A stretch of 64,000 nucleotides of DNA from Nitzschia sp. pyKryTriq1 (Eukaryota > Bacillariophyta > Bacillariophyceae > Bacillariales > Bacillariaceae), in contig OY101115.1 in assembly GCA_956465555.1 (NCBI GenBank), positions 620,001 through 684,000 on the forward strand. Reading direction: 5' to 3'. The position numbers were made by a program, and so were the translations under genes. A model generated the notes under the pieces. It saw only the letters and a list, made by a program, of their open reading frames with translations. It made no database searches and was not told where the DNA came from. Below are positions 52,433 to 64,000 of this stretch, one piece after another (the stretch's first letter is position 1; each line of letters begins with the position of its first letter).

Positions 52433-53453
52433 GGTTATATCGTTGGAAAATGAAGAAAATCTTGTTTGCTATTCGAGGAGAGTCAGTGTGTAGCGTCGTT
52501 GGTCAAATCGAAAATGTAACGTATAAGAATGATGGTGTACTACTCGAGTATGTCGTAGTTGGCGGAGGAGATTGTTAGCAAAAGCAATATCGCGTTAATA
52601 ACGAAATGTATTGATCAATCTCTCGATCTAGTAGTAGTAGTAGTAGTAGTAGCTCGCTCTCTATTGGTATGTTCGAGAGGGTGTTTGCTGATGGAGGGAG
52701 AGGTGTTCGGAAAACGAAATCAAATGGTTCTCAGTTTCGAAGTTGTTGCATCAACAGAACACATGAGGCTTCTGGTTTCTGGTTGGAAGTTTGGCGCGAG
52801 CGGCTGGGGAGCTCGTTTCTTGCCCTGTTGTAAAAAATGAGCGCCAATCAATCCAATCACGTACAGTCAGATATTATACGACCCGCGGTACAGTAGTACG
52901 GTAGATCGAATCTGAATGACATGAAATCAATCGGATCCATAAAAAACGCGAAGCCAGCAGTCAGCTCTGCTGAGCAATAATTTCCACTCTTCATGTACTC
53001 TACTACTAGAGTAGCTACTACTACTAGCTAGTAGTAGAGTAGCTCTACTGTACTCTCTACTCTACTAGCTAGTAGTAGAGTAGTAATGCTCCAGTAGCTA
53101 GTAGAGTGGGCAGCACACCATTGCATATCCGTGTTCTAAATCTACTACTAGTAGTAGTAGCAGTATGGCCGTTTCCTTGAAATCGACTGGCAACCAAGAA
53201 TATCCTCCTTAGATCATGGAGGGAGCTCTATTCATGCTTCTCCCATTCCTCTCTAAGTTACTGTAACTTGAAGTGGTAATTTGGATTGCTACCAGTGTGT
53301 AATTGATCTATCTAGCTGTCATGAAGGAGCCCATTTACTCTCGGAGCTTGTTGCTGCTCCATGAATCATAATTCAGTTGATATGCATTTAATGTACGTAT
53401 CTTTCTTTCCGGTAGGTGGAGATTGGGTCGTGCCCAATCCAAGATAGCAGCTA
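52433..53453. other. Intergenic with TAG/CTA microsatellites
   Basis: No gene is seen. TAG arrays occur at about 52628-52652 and 53143-53162, and a dense mix of CTACTA, TAGTAG and GCTAGC words at 52995-53110 can form many small hairpins. Confidence 0.6.
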
Positions 53454-53984
53454 CTACGCAGCATTGTCATGTCGAATGCGCCATTCTTTAATCAAAGTAT
53501 CATGTGCATCAGCTGCATCTCGGAAAGATGGGCCGTATTCATCCAAATCGTAGTTGTTCTCAAAAATGAGAGGGTTCACTGCCCGGATGGAAAGAATAGG
53601 ATCGAATTCATCCATTGATGATGATAGCTTGGGGGAGGCGGCAGTCGACCACCCGTTTCTCTTGCCTCCTGAAGGAGAAGCTGCGCTGTGGTGAACGGCG
53701 TTGCGCCATCGGGCGTAGTACTCTGACGAATCTTCAGAGGAAGATGATGTCCCGTAGGGGCGAGCGCTCTTGTCCGACTGAAAGGCATTCATCGTAACTT
53801 GTAACCGGGGCCAAGCAATGTCGCGTTCTGAGGAGTCACTGTTACCCTCCAACCAAACAGTTCTATGCGTCAAGGATGAAAACTGGGCAGCAGAGGCCGC
53901 TTTCGCAGCAACACCACACAACTCACGTTGATGTTGGGTTCGGGAGAGGACAGAGGCCATTCGAGAAGAAACTGGGAGCGTCAT
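53454..53984 (-). CDS. Unknown protein with possible organelle pre-sequence
   Basis: A single exon of 176 residues. The N-terminus (1-45) is basic and rich in Ser, Ala and Gln, without acidic residues for the first 20, compatible with a mitochondrial signal. The middle is Ser-rich. The C-terminal part contains NPLIFENNYDLDEYGPSFRD and ends in an amphipathic helix DAHDTLIKEWRIRHD. No family recognised. It has the same strand and general build (basic head, folded tail) as the neighbour at 51806, but I see no clear homology between them. Confidence 0.55.
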   Translation of the reverse strand: MTLPVSSRMASVLSRTQHQRELCGVAAKAASAAQFSSLTHRTVWLEGNSDSSERDIAWPRLQVTMNAFQSDKSARPYGTSSSSEDSSEYYARWRNAVHHSAASPSGGKRNGWSTAASPKLSSSMDEFDPILSIRAVNPLIFENNYDLDEYGPSFRDAADAHDTLIKEWRIRHDNAA

Positions 53985-54951
53985 GGTCGTCGTGAGGAAA
54001 CTTTCGATGAACAGAGGTCGCTTGCAAAGGAGGCTCTTGGAGAAGTCTTGATGGTTCGGGGTTTCGAACGGGTTGAGACGATCACTTGTCTGGCTTCCTT
54101 GGGTGCAGAGAGAGGAAAATAATGAGCTGCACGTCGACTTTGTGGGATACCTTTTTTCACAATGCTAGCAGTCGGAATTCAGAAACCGCTTGACACACTG
54201 ACATCCACATTACACTGTAGTAGCCTGGTACACGCACGTCGCGGGATGGCCACTCCGCACGAGAATGCACGAGAAAACACAACGCTTCGCTGTCGTCGTC
54301 ACTCGATGAAATTGGAAACTCTGCCACCTCAGTGAAAGAACCCATAATAAACAAAGGCAGTATATATGCCCCTTCTCTGAGCAGATGTTCTTCGGATCAA
54401 ATGCGAGCTCTTCTTGGTTGATAACAAAACTGAAACTTTTCGAGCTCTTTTTTGGATAAAAAGTATCCCCACGAATCATTAGCGGGCGTCACTTTCCGTG
54501 TAGTTTGTGTCGTAGCCTCCGGTGACACGAAACCCATCACAATTTGGACGTCCGGGCTCGCGTTGTGAGAATGATTGGATGGCTGAGGTTGGACCGGTAG
54601 TAATGTACCGGTACCGGTAGAACGTACTATGTAGGTAGGTAGTCTACGTAACTAAATAGTCCGATGTCGACCATGATGAAAGAATGATGATCAATAACTT
54701 ATTGATGATTCTTCCTCTCTCTTAGACTAGATTAGTACGAGTAGCACAAACGCAAGTATAGTGGTGTTTCAGCATCTGCAAGAACTCTTGTCTCGATTTG
54801 TAGAATAGAAGAACTACGTTACCAGTACGATACTACTACGGTGGGATAAGCGGAATTCTCGAATAGCAGACCAGCTAGATAGAATAGAAAGACTCTATCC
54901 AAGAGTCGGGACGTTAACGTACTTCAAAAGTAATCACTACCCTAAAGGTTG
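53985..54951. other. Intergenic, no gene seen
   Basis: About 970 bp holding the upstream flank of the unknown gene and the 3' flank of USP copy 2. GGTACCGGTAC words occur at 54600-54625. Short frames at 53928-54479 lack motifs. Confidence 0.5.
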
Positions 54952-57900
54952 CTAAACTGCAGAATAAAGAAGCATGTAGGCTGTGCGCTGGTTCTTGGCC
55001 GAGGCTCGAACGTCTTGCAGAGTCGTTTCCGTCGTCACTCCGTCATCGTACGAGACCCACTGCGGCTCTGTAGCCTGATCATCGTTTTCAGGCGTCTTAT
55101 CGTCGTCGTCATCCTTTCCATCCTTTGTTTTGTATCGAAGGGCGTCCGCCGTGTAGTGTCCCGAATCAGCGGTATTGCCAATGTGGTGCACGATGGACTG
55201 CAGAGCATAGTTGGACGGCAAAGCACTCGACTGCTGGACCTTCTTGGAACTCATAAAGGTATCCAGCGATAACTTTGCAGTCAATTCCACTTGCGCTCGA
55301 TTCTTCTGAAAGCTAATCTCCATTTCTGGAGGGCGTGCATCATCTTCCTTCCGCGGGATGGGCTTCTCCACCATCTTGAATCGCTTGAGATGTACCAAGA
55401 GTGCCTTGGGACGCGAGAGAATGCGCATGGTTTGAGTAGCAGCAGTCCCATCCTTACATTTTTCACACTTAATTTCACGATCTTCGGGCTGGAAAAAGTT
55501 TTCCAAGCACCCTTTTACGGCTGGTTTGGAAGGCAGTCCGCTTGTATCGTTGGATTTTTCCAACGCGTCGATATCCACCGACAGATACCGATACATTTCT
55601 TCCTTGGTTCTGCAGTGGGAAGTACAGCATTGCAGGGGGGTGAGAAAGATGAAAAATAGCGGTCGTGCAAGTAAACTTGTGTAACCAATAATTCGTACCT
55701 CGAGTAGCCGCAAGACTTGCATTTGAGGCAAACTTCGACATCCAAGCGGAAAAAGTCATCCGTAGGCAGGACTTGTCCCTTGGAAGAAGGGAACGGGGAG
55801 GATAGTGGGCCGTCATCCTTTTTCTCTTCTTCCTTTGTTTCCTCGTGAGTCTCGATTTCCTCGTGCATTTGATCAATCAAATCTCCCAAGAATTCATGAG
55901 CATCACGTTGTTGGTACCCAAGAAACTTATTCGTTTTGGCGTCCATGGCCATTTTGAGCCCTCGGGCAGTCGCAGAACCCTCCTTGCCTTCTTTCGGATG
56001 AATGACATTCTGATATGTTGCACAGAATGAGCTTACCAAACGATGCCCGGGACGAAACGGAAACAGGTTGCCTACAAAAGATGGAACCGAATACAGCATC
56101 TGAAGAGAAGCATTGATGTAACAGGTATTTCCCAAATTGCGAAGACCCACCCACTTGGGAGGAGGTGGGACACTCTGGATGGGCGATTTGGGAGACGACG
56201 GCAAGGGTGGTCGCGCTCGAATAGGAGACAAAGGCGACCCAACCGGTTTTGTGGTTTTCTTCGTGGAAGAAGAAATTGGGCCCATACCGGCAAACGGATT
56301 GCGTCGTGGTGACTGATGGTCTGCCATCTCCAGTGCCAGGGTAGCCGTCTTGGTAGGCGGTTTGCTTCCGTAGTACCCCTTTCGGGGGAACAGTCGTCTC
56401 TTCTGACCTGACAATCGACTGGCCAGAGGCGACGTACCAACTACCAGAGCCGTACTACTCTTCTTTGAGGGAGATACCAAGTCAGTATCAAACTCCATGA
56501 TAGGATCATCGTCTTGCTCAAGTTTCTTGGCGGATTCGTAGGCGAATCGCGAGGATGACGAGAACGGTTTCTTTTGGCTAGAAACGTTCTTGAGAGGGGT
56601 CTGAGTATTATCTTTGCGGTCCAGTTCTTCATCGCCAGAGTCATAGTACTGCGTTGGTACCTCCGTTGGTGGCGTCGAGCCGACCGTGGCATCATCTTCG
56701 TCTTGAGGATCCGAAGCCTGGTCCTTCGATTCGGAAGTATTCGCAACGACAGTTGAACGGCGGGGAGCAAAGAAATCTTTCGAGGATTCTGCTTTCTTTT
56801 GGGGCGCTGGAACCTCACTTTCCTGTTCCTTCTCACTCTTCCCAGGACTTTCGCCCTTGTTTTGCTCTTTTCTGTCTTGCCTTTGAGTAGCGGCAGGTTT
56901 AGCTCGAGGAGCAAAGAAACTGGTGATAGAACCAGGGCCCTTCTTGGAAGTCTTGGATTTTGTCTTGGCAACACTGCTGTTCTTCGTCTCCTCGTCCATT
57001 TCTTGTTCGCCGTCATTTTCGTCGTCATCATCGTCATCTAGAACGCTCTTGCGAAAGCTAGTGGTGCCTGGGGTGACAACTCGTTTTGCCATCGGGGTGG
57101 TGAGATCTGGAGCCGAATCGTCAAAGAGATTTTCATCGTCCGAATCGTCATCGTCTCGGCGCTTGCGCTTGAGCCTTCGCGGTTTCTGCTTTTTGGCCTG
57201 TGCGGCCTTGTGGGCCTCAACCTCCCCATCAAGGTCGGAGGACGGCGGCATCTCCTCGCTGTTGTCAAAGGTGGCTTGATGCTCGCCATCATCTTCTTCG
57301 TCGTCGTCCATATCGACAGGATAGTCCTTCGCTTCCTCCTCTTCTTGTAGCTGCCGCCTCTTTTTTTTAGCCGATAGCAACTCCCTGTGGGGTTGACGGT
57401 TGAAGACTTCATCATCGTCCGAATCCCAGTCCTTTATGTTTTTCGCATTCTTGGCCAGGAACTTGGATGCCTTGCTCCTACTCGGCTTGTACGAACGAGA
57501 TCGAGAAGTCATCGTTTTAGTTTGCTGCTGCTGCCGTTCTTCTTCCAGAGCTTCTGCCTCTTTGCGAGCCAGACGGCGTTGCTTCTTGTTCCACTTCTTT
57601 TCCACAAAGCGTGAAAAGGCCGCCCACTGCTGCAAGGGGGGACGTCCCGTCCGAGGATCGGTACCCAAACGGGCTGCCACCTTATAGCCTTTGCCGGTCG
57701 GGACATTACCTTCGTCCACCGGAACAGTACTCACGTGGAAACAAGCATCACCACCACTGTCTGCTGCTACAATAATTTGCAGGTGGGTCACTTTTTTCCA
57801 TGGCAACTTGTACTTGCCTCCAATGTAAATACAGTCCGAATCTGCCTGCAAGACAGTTCCCTCGTCCAAGCGTTTGGGTGGTTGTGGCGCAGCGGATCCA

Positions 57901-57995
57901 GGGTTTTGAATCATCATCGTCAGGACTTGTACCTCCTCAAAGGGGCAGCAGACGTCCTCGGTCACGCCGGGCTCGACCGTCTTCTTTCCTCCCAT
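54952..57995 (-). CDS. Ubiquitin-specific protease (USP family), copy 2, with PIP-like motif
   Basis: Exons 57995-55699 and 55609-54952 (intron 89 nt, GTACGA...CTGCAG) give 984 residues. Residues 1-110 may be a small folded domain of unknown type. A long charged disordered region (about 140-600) contains PGSITSFFAPR, which resembles a PCNA-binding PIP box, and a second DFFAPRR. The USP domain has GLRNLGNTCYINASLQML (C625), YQQRDAHEF, the zinc Cys pairs CLKCKSC and CEKC, and the His box DSGHYTADAL (H917). The end, RTAYMLLYSAV, matches the final USP strand. If the PIP motif works, the enzyme could act on ubiquitinated chromatin or replication proteins; this is inference. It is a diverged paralogue of the gene at 49414. 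Confidence 0.92.
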
Positions 57996-60199
57996 GACGA
58001 TGATGGTGACTGTCTGTCTGAAGCAAAGTTACTCCGCAGCTACGTACTCGTAGTCAGGTAGGCAGGCAGGTGGCAGTTGGAGCTCTTGCTTTCTTTTGTA
58101 CGAGTACTGTACAACGGCAAGTAGTGGTCTTCCCTGTGACTTTGGACAGTCCATATACTGTCTGTACTCCAGTATGAAATAATCAATGATGGATGGAGTT
58201 AGGGTGTTGGTGTTGGTGTTAGTGTTGGTGGTGTTCTGTTGTTGCTCTCTCAGCGCAGAGTGCTGTCCCCCCACCACTATGATGCGAGGCGCCGCCGGCT
58301 CTCTCCTCCTTTTGGATCGTGCACTTTGCCGCTAAGCACTCGTTCTACGTCACTGTTGCGTATAAAACCTACTGAATGTGTTTGGCGCGAACCTTGTGCC
58401 CAATGCAATGCACTACTGTGCGCGGCGGCTTCTCGATGTTATTTTTTCGGCGCGGAGATTGATGACCCCTTCGACCAACCTTCCAATAAGACGTACGTAC
58501 TACAGTACTACCGGCGGTAGTACTGGTAGTGTAGTAGTGCTGATAATGTAGTAGTACAGCATGACGATGGTCGTCTACCGCCGGTACTATACCGGTATAG
58601 TAGTAGTACCTTCTACTACTCTAGAGAAGAGCAAGACTACTCTACTAGTAGAGTTTTGTCATCGCTTCTTGGTTTATAGAAACTCCCCTATACGACGTGT
58701 AGTAGTAGGACGAGGACCACGAGAAGAAACGTACTCTAGTAATACCGGTGGTGATTTTCGCCGCAGTAGTACTCTAGCTAGTAGTACTACTAGGCCGTCT
58801 TTCCAACAAGAACAAGAAACCACTCTCGACTTTGATCTCCTCGTCGGCTGCCTTGTTGTTTGCTATCATCACAGTCAGTAGTATACTAGTAGTACCACAC
58901 CAATTGTACTACTATGATGTACTACGACTGCAAGAAGAACAGATAGCGGTCGTCGTGTGGCGATATATCATACGCGTGTTGTTGTTCTTCTTGTCCTGCG
59001 ATTAGAGTATTCGTATGGTCATGATTACACCAACAAGCATGGAGGTGCGCCTCGTTCAGCGCGCTCGGGGCGAGGAATACAAACACAATAACATGATCAA
59101 GAGCAGATCGAAGAGAGGAAGATGGCTACGATTATTACCACTGTTGTACCAGTACCGTAACCATACCGGTACAGTACCTGCTATGGTACCACAGGTACGA
59201 CCGAGGCAGGATATCGAAGAGCTACAGTATGTGGTCCTTTGCACACTGAGGTTGTCTTTCTGTCCGTGAAACAAGAATACTTCGTACTCGTATCATCTCA
59301 ACCATGATGTCTTGAAGCAATGTCTCGATCCGCACAGACAGAAGACTGTTCCATGTGTACGAGTCGCACTTCTATTAGAGGAAAATTCTGTTCATCGCTT
59401 CGACTCGCCAATTCTCTCGAGGAGGACGGAATGCAAGCGGCTACCATCGACCATGTGGTCCCAGAAACACATGCGAGTAGAATTGTATTGGAACTCTGCC
59501 TTTGTCGGAGGTGGCGCTTGGACGTTTCGTTCGCCATTCGCCACTCCGCGGGAGTTGGATACGAAAACAAGAGGGAAGTTTTCATCCCTGCCTGTGTCCT
59601 ATCATCGCTTCATCGTGTGTGAATGTGCCGTAGTACCGAGAAAAAATCTCGTTTCAAAAAGTGAGAAACCTGCGCTACCGTACCGGTACTTGTACTGTAC
59701 AGGGCTTCTGGATTTGTAGTTCGATGCCGATTAACGATCCAACCATAAGTATCCCAATTAACGTACGACATTCTGGCGACACTTATTTAGCGGAGTGTTA
59801 TTATTCAGCATGTATAAACTAAATTTCCGGGAGCCGTTTACTATTACCAGCGCTTACCGTTGGAGAGGAACCAAGCGTACCGGTGCTTCCAACATGTGTA
59901 ATATAAATACCTACAAAAATGAAGAAAGAAATGTTGCTCTCTTGTCTAAATACTGAATGGATTGACAACCGATCGTGCAACTGATGCACTCTTGCTCACA
60001 AAAAATCTCATCCCAAGGAATGCAAACATCAATTGGCCATTCTTCATTGTTCATTGTTCGTTGCTGTAGTGTGCTCCTTCCACGACTCCTCTCAATTTAA
60101 AGTGAAGAGTCAACTTTCTCGATAGCATTAAGACAAGTGATAGAATTGGGTTCGTTGGGCGGCAATAACAAGTTTCAAGCGACAATAAGAATTACAGAA
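57996..60199. other. 2.2-kb gene-free region
   Basis: No convincing gene is seen. It is crowded with TAG/CTA arrays and GTAC/CCGGTA words (58490-58620, 58730-58800, 59140-59200, 59670-59700) and a GTGTTG repeat (about 58203-58230). Short frames here have no motif. The right end is the promoter side of the carbonic-anhydrase-like gene. Confidence 0.55.
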
Positions 60200-63100
60200 A
60201 TGAAATACACAGCCTTGGCCTTTTTTGGGCTTGCGATCGTAGTGTCGTCTCAGGAAGACCTATTCAACTATGATAGTACGTCGGGAAGAGACTACGGCCC
60301 GCAAGATTGGGACGAAGTTAGTTGTAACGATCTTGACACATGCGTAAGTTCGTCGGTTGTTAGCCCTGACTCGAGGAATCTTGTGAAACAAAGTAATATG
60401 ACATGGCTCACCCCTTTGCTTATTTCGCTTCAAATAATAATAACAGCCTGGATGGCCAGAAAAGCTGGAGGGTTCTCTAGGATGGCGTCTTACCGAGAAT
60501 CAATGCCGATGGTGCCCGATTGAAGGAAATAGTTGCGGTCAGCACCGTCAATCGCCCATTGATCTGCAACGTGATCGCGCCATTGCAGGCAACCCAAACG
60601 AGAAAGAATGTCCCGATTGGCACTGGTAAGAGCATAAAAACCCCACTGTATCAAAATATGATCACTATGCTTTCTCGTTGTCTCACTTTGTGTTAATTGA
60701 AACCTATAGGATTCAATACCTCGATGGTACTTGTGCATGGGAGGACATGCAAGGACAATTCGAGATTGGCCGTAATGCTTTGATGATTCATACCCCAATT
60801 CGAAGCAACGGTGATATCGACTGCGTCAATGAGGCCGGAGAAAGAAAGTTTCCCAAACTGGATTACAGTAAAGGATTTCCCGATTGGTGGTATTTGTCTC
60901 GGACAGACATCACCGTCCCTAGTGAGCACGTCCAGCACGGGAAGCGATACGCAGCAGAAGTCAAGCTTTCTCATTTTTATGAGATTGATCACTACAAGAA
61001 TAGACTTGGTGTGATCTCCTTTTTCATGCAAGATTTTGAGGGAGAGCCATCTTGGCCCTATCTTGATAAGCTCATTTGCAAATGGAGACTTGAAGAGGAG
61101 GCAAAGCGTGTGTCGTGCGGCTTGCCCCCGGCTCCAGTTTACAAAATGTGCGAGCTGTACCGAGGTCAAAGTCGATCGGCAGATGATTTTGAGGCCCCAA
61201 CACAGGCGGTGATTGTTCCGACCCGTGCGCCCTTAGTTGCTCCTCCGGCCATTCCCATCAATAATTTTGGGGGAGATCCAGAAGAGTTCCGTCTTCCTCT
61301 TGCACTCTGCCAAGGAGATTGTGACTTTACAGGTGATTGTGCACCAGGCTTGATCTGCCATCGACGTGACGCATTCGAGGCTGTACCTGGTTGCATTGGA
61401 GGGGAGTCAGACGAGACAAACACAGACTACTGCGTGTTCGATCCGTATGGCCAAGGCTATTCCACTCCAACTCCTGCGCCTACCATTGCCCCCTCTATCA
61501 CTGCGCGTCCTACTATTACTCCTCTCAACCCTCAGCCCTTGGTGGACTATGGAGGTACGCCTCCTATTGGCAACATGCCTCTCCAGATCTGCGAAGGTGA
61601 CTGTGATAAAGACGAAGACTGTAGTTTCGGTTTGATCTGCTTTCAACGCGGTTCCAATGAGACCGTGCCGGGATGTATTGGAGGCGAGCTTGACAGCAAT
61701 AAGACAGACTACTGCATTTTGGACCCGTATGGATCCGGGTACGAGTTGCGCTTCACTACTCTTCCAACCGAAAACCCTACGTCAAAAGTTCTCGACCCCA
61801 CTACTTCGCCAACTACGAATCCTACAAAGCAACCGACTCCTCCTCCTAATGCTTTTCCAACTTCGGCACCAAGTGCATCCCCAACTGGGGCTCCAGTTCC
61901 AACGGTCTCGCCAACTTACTACCCTCGTCCTGTTGGAGAGCCGCTAAGGCTCAAAAATCTTGGGTGGGAGCCTCCGGTGCCACTGGATGAGTGTGCTGGT
62001 GATTGCGATGTTGACGAGGACTGTGGACCTGGTCTTTTCTGTTATCAGCGAAACGTGGCATATGAAGTAGTGCCTGGTTGTGCTGGGGGGGATGAAGACC
62101 CATCCCTTACCGATTACTGCGCTTTCAAGCCCCTGCCAAGTGATGCACCTCCTGTCCCAGCCCCGACAAAGACGCCCACAACGGCGGCTCCAACGAACAA
62201 GGGAACTCCTTCACCAACAGGAATACCAACGGTAACTGCCACGCCAACTGGATTCGTTGGGGATTTGCCCAACATTACTATTGTTGGGTGGTCACCGAAA
62301 GATCCGCTTGACGAGTGCGAGGGCGACTGTGATGAAGACAGTGATTGTTTGCCCGGATTGATTTGCTTCCAGCGAAACAGGGCAAACCAAGAAGTCCCTG
62401 GCTGTCTCGGTGGATCATTTGATAACACTCTGACAGACTACTGTATCAAAGATCCCAACTTCGTTGACGAAAAGATTGGAGATGATGTAGATATCACTAC
62501 AGCATCACCAACGAAGAAGGCGACCTCTACACCAACTGTACTGCCGACAATGGCTCCAACAAAAACATCAGTTGGCAACTCACCTACCGAACCTGCAGGA
62601 ACTGACGCACCTACTGATGGCACAGTTGTTGAGCTTTTGCCAATCAAAGACCTGGGCTGGACACCTCCCGACGAACTCAAGCCGCTTGGTCGTTGCGAGG
62701 GTGACTGTGATATCCGACAAGATTGCGCAACAGGACTTGACTGCTACCAGCGATATTTACCGAACCTTGCCGTGCCCGGATGCTCTGGAGGAGAGCTTGA
62801 TGACACCCTCACCGACTACTGTGTTCCTATTGAAATGATGACACAAAGTTCTCCAGCGCCTGCCCCGAAGCCCGTCACCTTGTCACCGGTAGCTGAAACG
62901 CAAGTACCCGTTGATTCTCGGGCTGACGAAACTACGAATACAACTACACCTGCGCTTCCAAGTCTCGAATGCCGTGCCTACACTTCAGTGAATTTTTTAC
63001 GCATGTGCAAACAGGACAGTTGTTGTGTGAACCCACGATCTGAATCCGACTTTTGCCACGAGTCTTATGTGAAACTTGGCAACGATACGGAATCCGCGTG

Positions 63101-64000
63101 CCATCATTGCTGCTTGGAACTCCAAGGTGAAGCGAAGGCAGTAGGTCCTGACGCGGTCGTGAATCCTGAAATCCCAAAACTTTTGGAGTGCGATACTGTT
63201 GATCAGCCAGGTCGAATTTGCCGTGCTAACAGTTGCTGTGACGCTACTGGAAGCCAAAATGGCTTTTGCCAGCAGCAGTACTCCAAATACACACAAGAAG
63301 AGATGGAAAGCATCTGCGTAAGTTTACTGAACCATCTCAGCCCACTTTTCTCTTGTCATTCCTGTACCTTACCTCTTCTTTATATATCCATATCTACTCC
63401 ACTCCAGTGGTATTGTTGTCATCCGTCCAAGACTATGGACTTCGACGTTCGGCGATCGCTTGCTGCATCACCGGAAGATGAAGAATCCTCCACAGCCAAT
63501 AAACCAAAGGGTTTGAGGCAGAAAAAGAAGCACCCCCAACACGATTCCAAGGCCGCAGCGAAAGAATTCTACAAGAACCAGACTCTCCCGGTTACTGAAA
63601 ACGATCGAGTCACGCATGATGTCAATGGAAGACCTGTCATTGTGCGCGAAGAGAACTTTGAAGAAAAGGGCACGATGGATGAAGAAAAGTACTTCGAAGA
63701 GTTAATCGCCAGTTACAAACGACGAGCACTCCAACAATCTATCGTCGAAAACTACGACGATGTTCACTGGTGGCCCTACGAATGGTTCCTCAAGGTTGGA
63801 ACCGAATATTACTTCCGATACGAGGGTACTCAGACCGTCCCCCCTTGTTATGATACTGCTCACTGGCGTGCTTACAAGGATCCGATTCGGGTCGCTCCTC
63901 ACCAAATGCGAGAATTGGAGCGTTTAATTGCTTGGCGACGAGGCGATCAGTGCCAAGAAGATACCGCTGGGAAACCCACCGGCAATCCCAATCTTGTTAA
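60200..64000 (+). CDS. Carbonic-anhydrase-like secreted protein with inserted Cys repeats (partial)
   Basis: Exons 60200-60343, 60447-60625, 60711-63317 and 63408 to the window end; introns are 103, 85 and 90 nt. A signal peptide (1-18) is followed by the first half of an alpha-carbonic anhydrase fold, with GQHRQSPIDLQ and PSEHVQHGKRYAAEVKLSHF. Five repeats of about 45 residues come next (61308-62822), each C-x-GDC-x5-DC-x2-GL-x-C-x-R...VPGC-x-GG...TDYC, separated by PT-rich linkers. Two CC-containing modules follow. The second half of the fold then appears with YEGTQTVPPCYDTAHWRAYKDPI (63815-63893). The HxH zinc pair is missing and the third His (ExH) is Lys, so catalysis is unlikely. At about 60780 the frame breaks by one missing base; downstream the frame is open to the window end. 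A cell-wall or surface role is a guess. Confidence 0.78.

Noticed and set aside
52995-53162. CTA/TAG arrays as a CRISPR-like or spaced-repeat array
   Set aside because: They are simple microsatellites and short palindromes without regular spacers, in a eukaryotic genome.
60783-63317. Met at 60783 as the true start of a separate gene
   Set aside because: It would cut the carbonic-anhydrase fold in mid-strand and remove the signal peptide; a one-base break explains the data better.

Overview
The window looks like nuclear DNA of a photosynthetic stramenopile, most probably a diatom. The reasons are: short GT-AG introns in compact genes on both strands; plastid proteins with an N-terminal signal peptide ending in an Ala-Phe type cleavage site (SufE-BolA, zeaxanthin epoxidase, a cupin); a DUF6824 protein, a family common in diatoms; two GH81 beta-1,3-glucanases as expected of a chrysolaminarin user; and secreted proteins with PT-rich linkers and cysteine repeats. 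I cannot name the species. Intergenic DNA is full of GTAC, CCGG and CTAG words and TAG/CTA microsatellites.

Layout. 0.3-1.2 kb: a membrane-anchored selenoprotein M/Sep15-type gene with an in-frame TGA and a SECIS hairpin. 1.9-5.1 kb: a polytopic membrane protein whose last 111 codons and 3' flank are tandemly duplicated (588 bp). 5.2 kb: tRNA-Asp. 5.4-13.6 kb: importin-7/8-like gene, plastid SufE-BolA, DUF6824 protein, one unknown. 13.6-16 kb: gene-free DNA with tandem and diverged repeats. 16-21 kb: a large protein kinase and two small unknowns. 22-35 kb: a fused nitrile hydratase, then two divergently oriented GH81 genes around a membrane protein and a catechol-O-methyltransferase-like gene. 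35-42 kb: a lumen-type protein divergent from zeaxanthin epoxidase, nibrin (NBS1), a plastid cupin. 42-48 kb: three short protein disulfide isomerase (PDI) genes. 48.6 kb: tRNA-Arg. 49-58 kb: two related ubiquitin proteases in opposite orientation with two unknown genes between them. 60.2-64 kb: a carbonic-anhydrase-like secreted protein, cut by the window end.

The main discovery is selenium biology. Two unrelated thiol-redox genes of the secretory pathway have TGA at a catalytic cysteine position (CxxU in the SelM-like protein, UGHC in one PDI), and each has a SECIS-like hairpin in its 3' flank with the same GGAATGACG...TGAT core. The Sec-PDI lies beside a cysteine-containing paralogue. The third PDI is best explained with two micro-exons of 6 and 4 nt. 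Other notable items are the beta-His-linker-alpha nitrile hydratase, the carbonic-anhydrase fold interrupted by five cysteine repeats, and three introns that are multiples of three without stops. I saw no virus-like element or retroelement.
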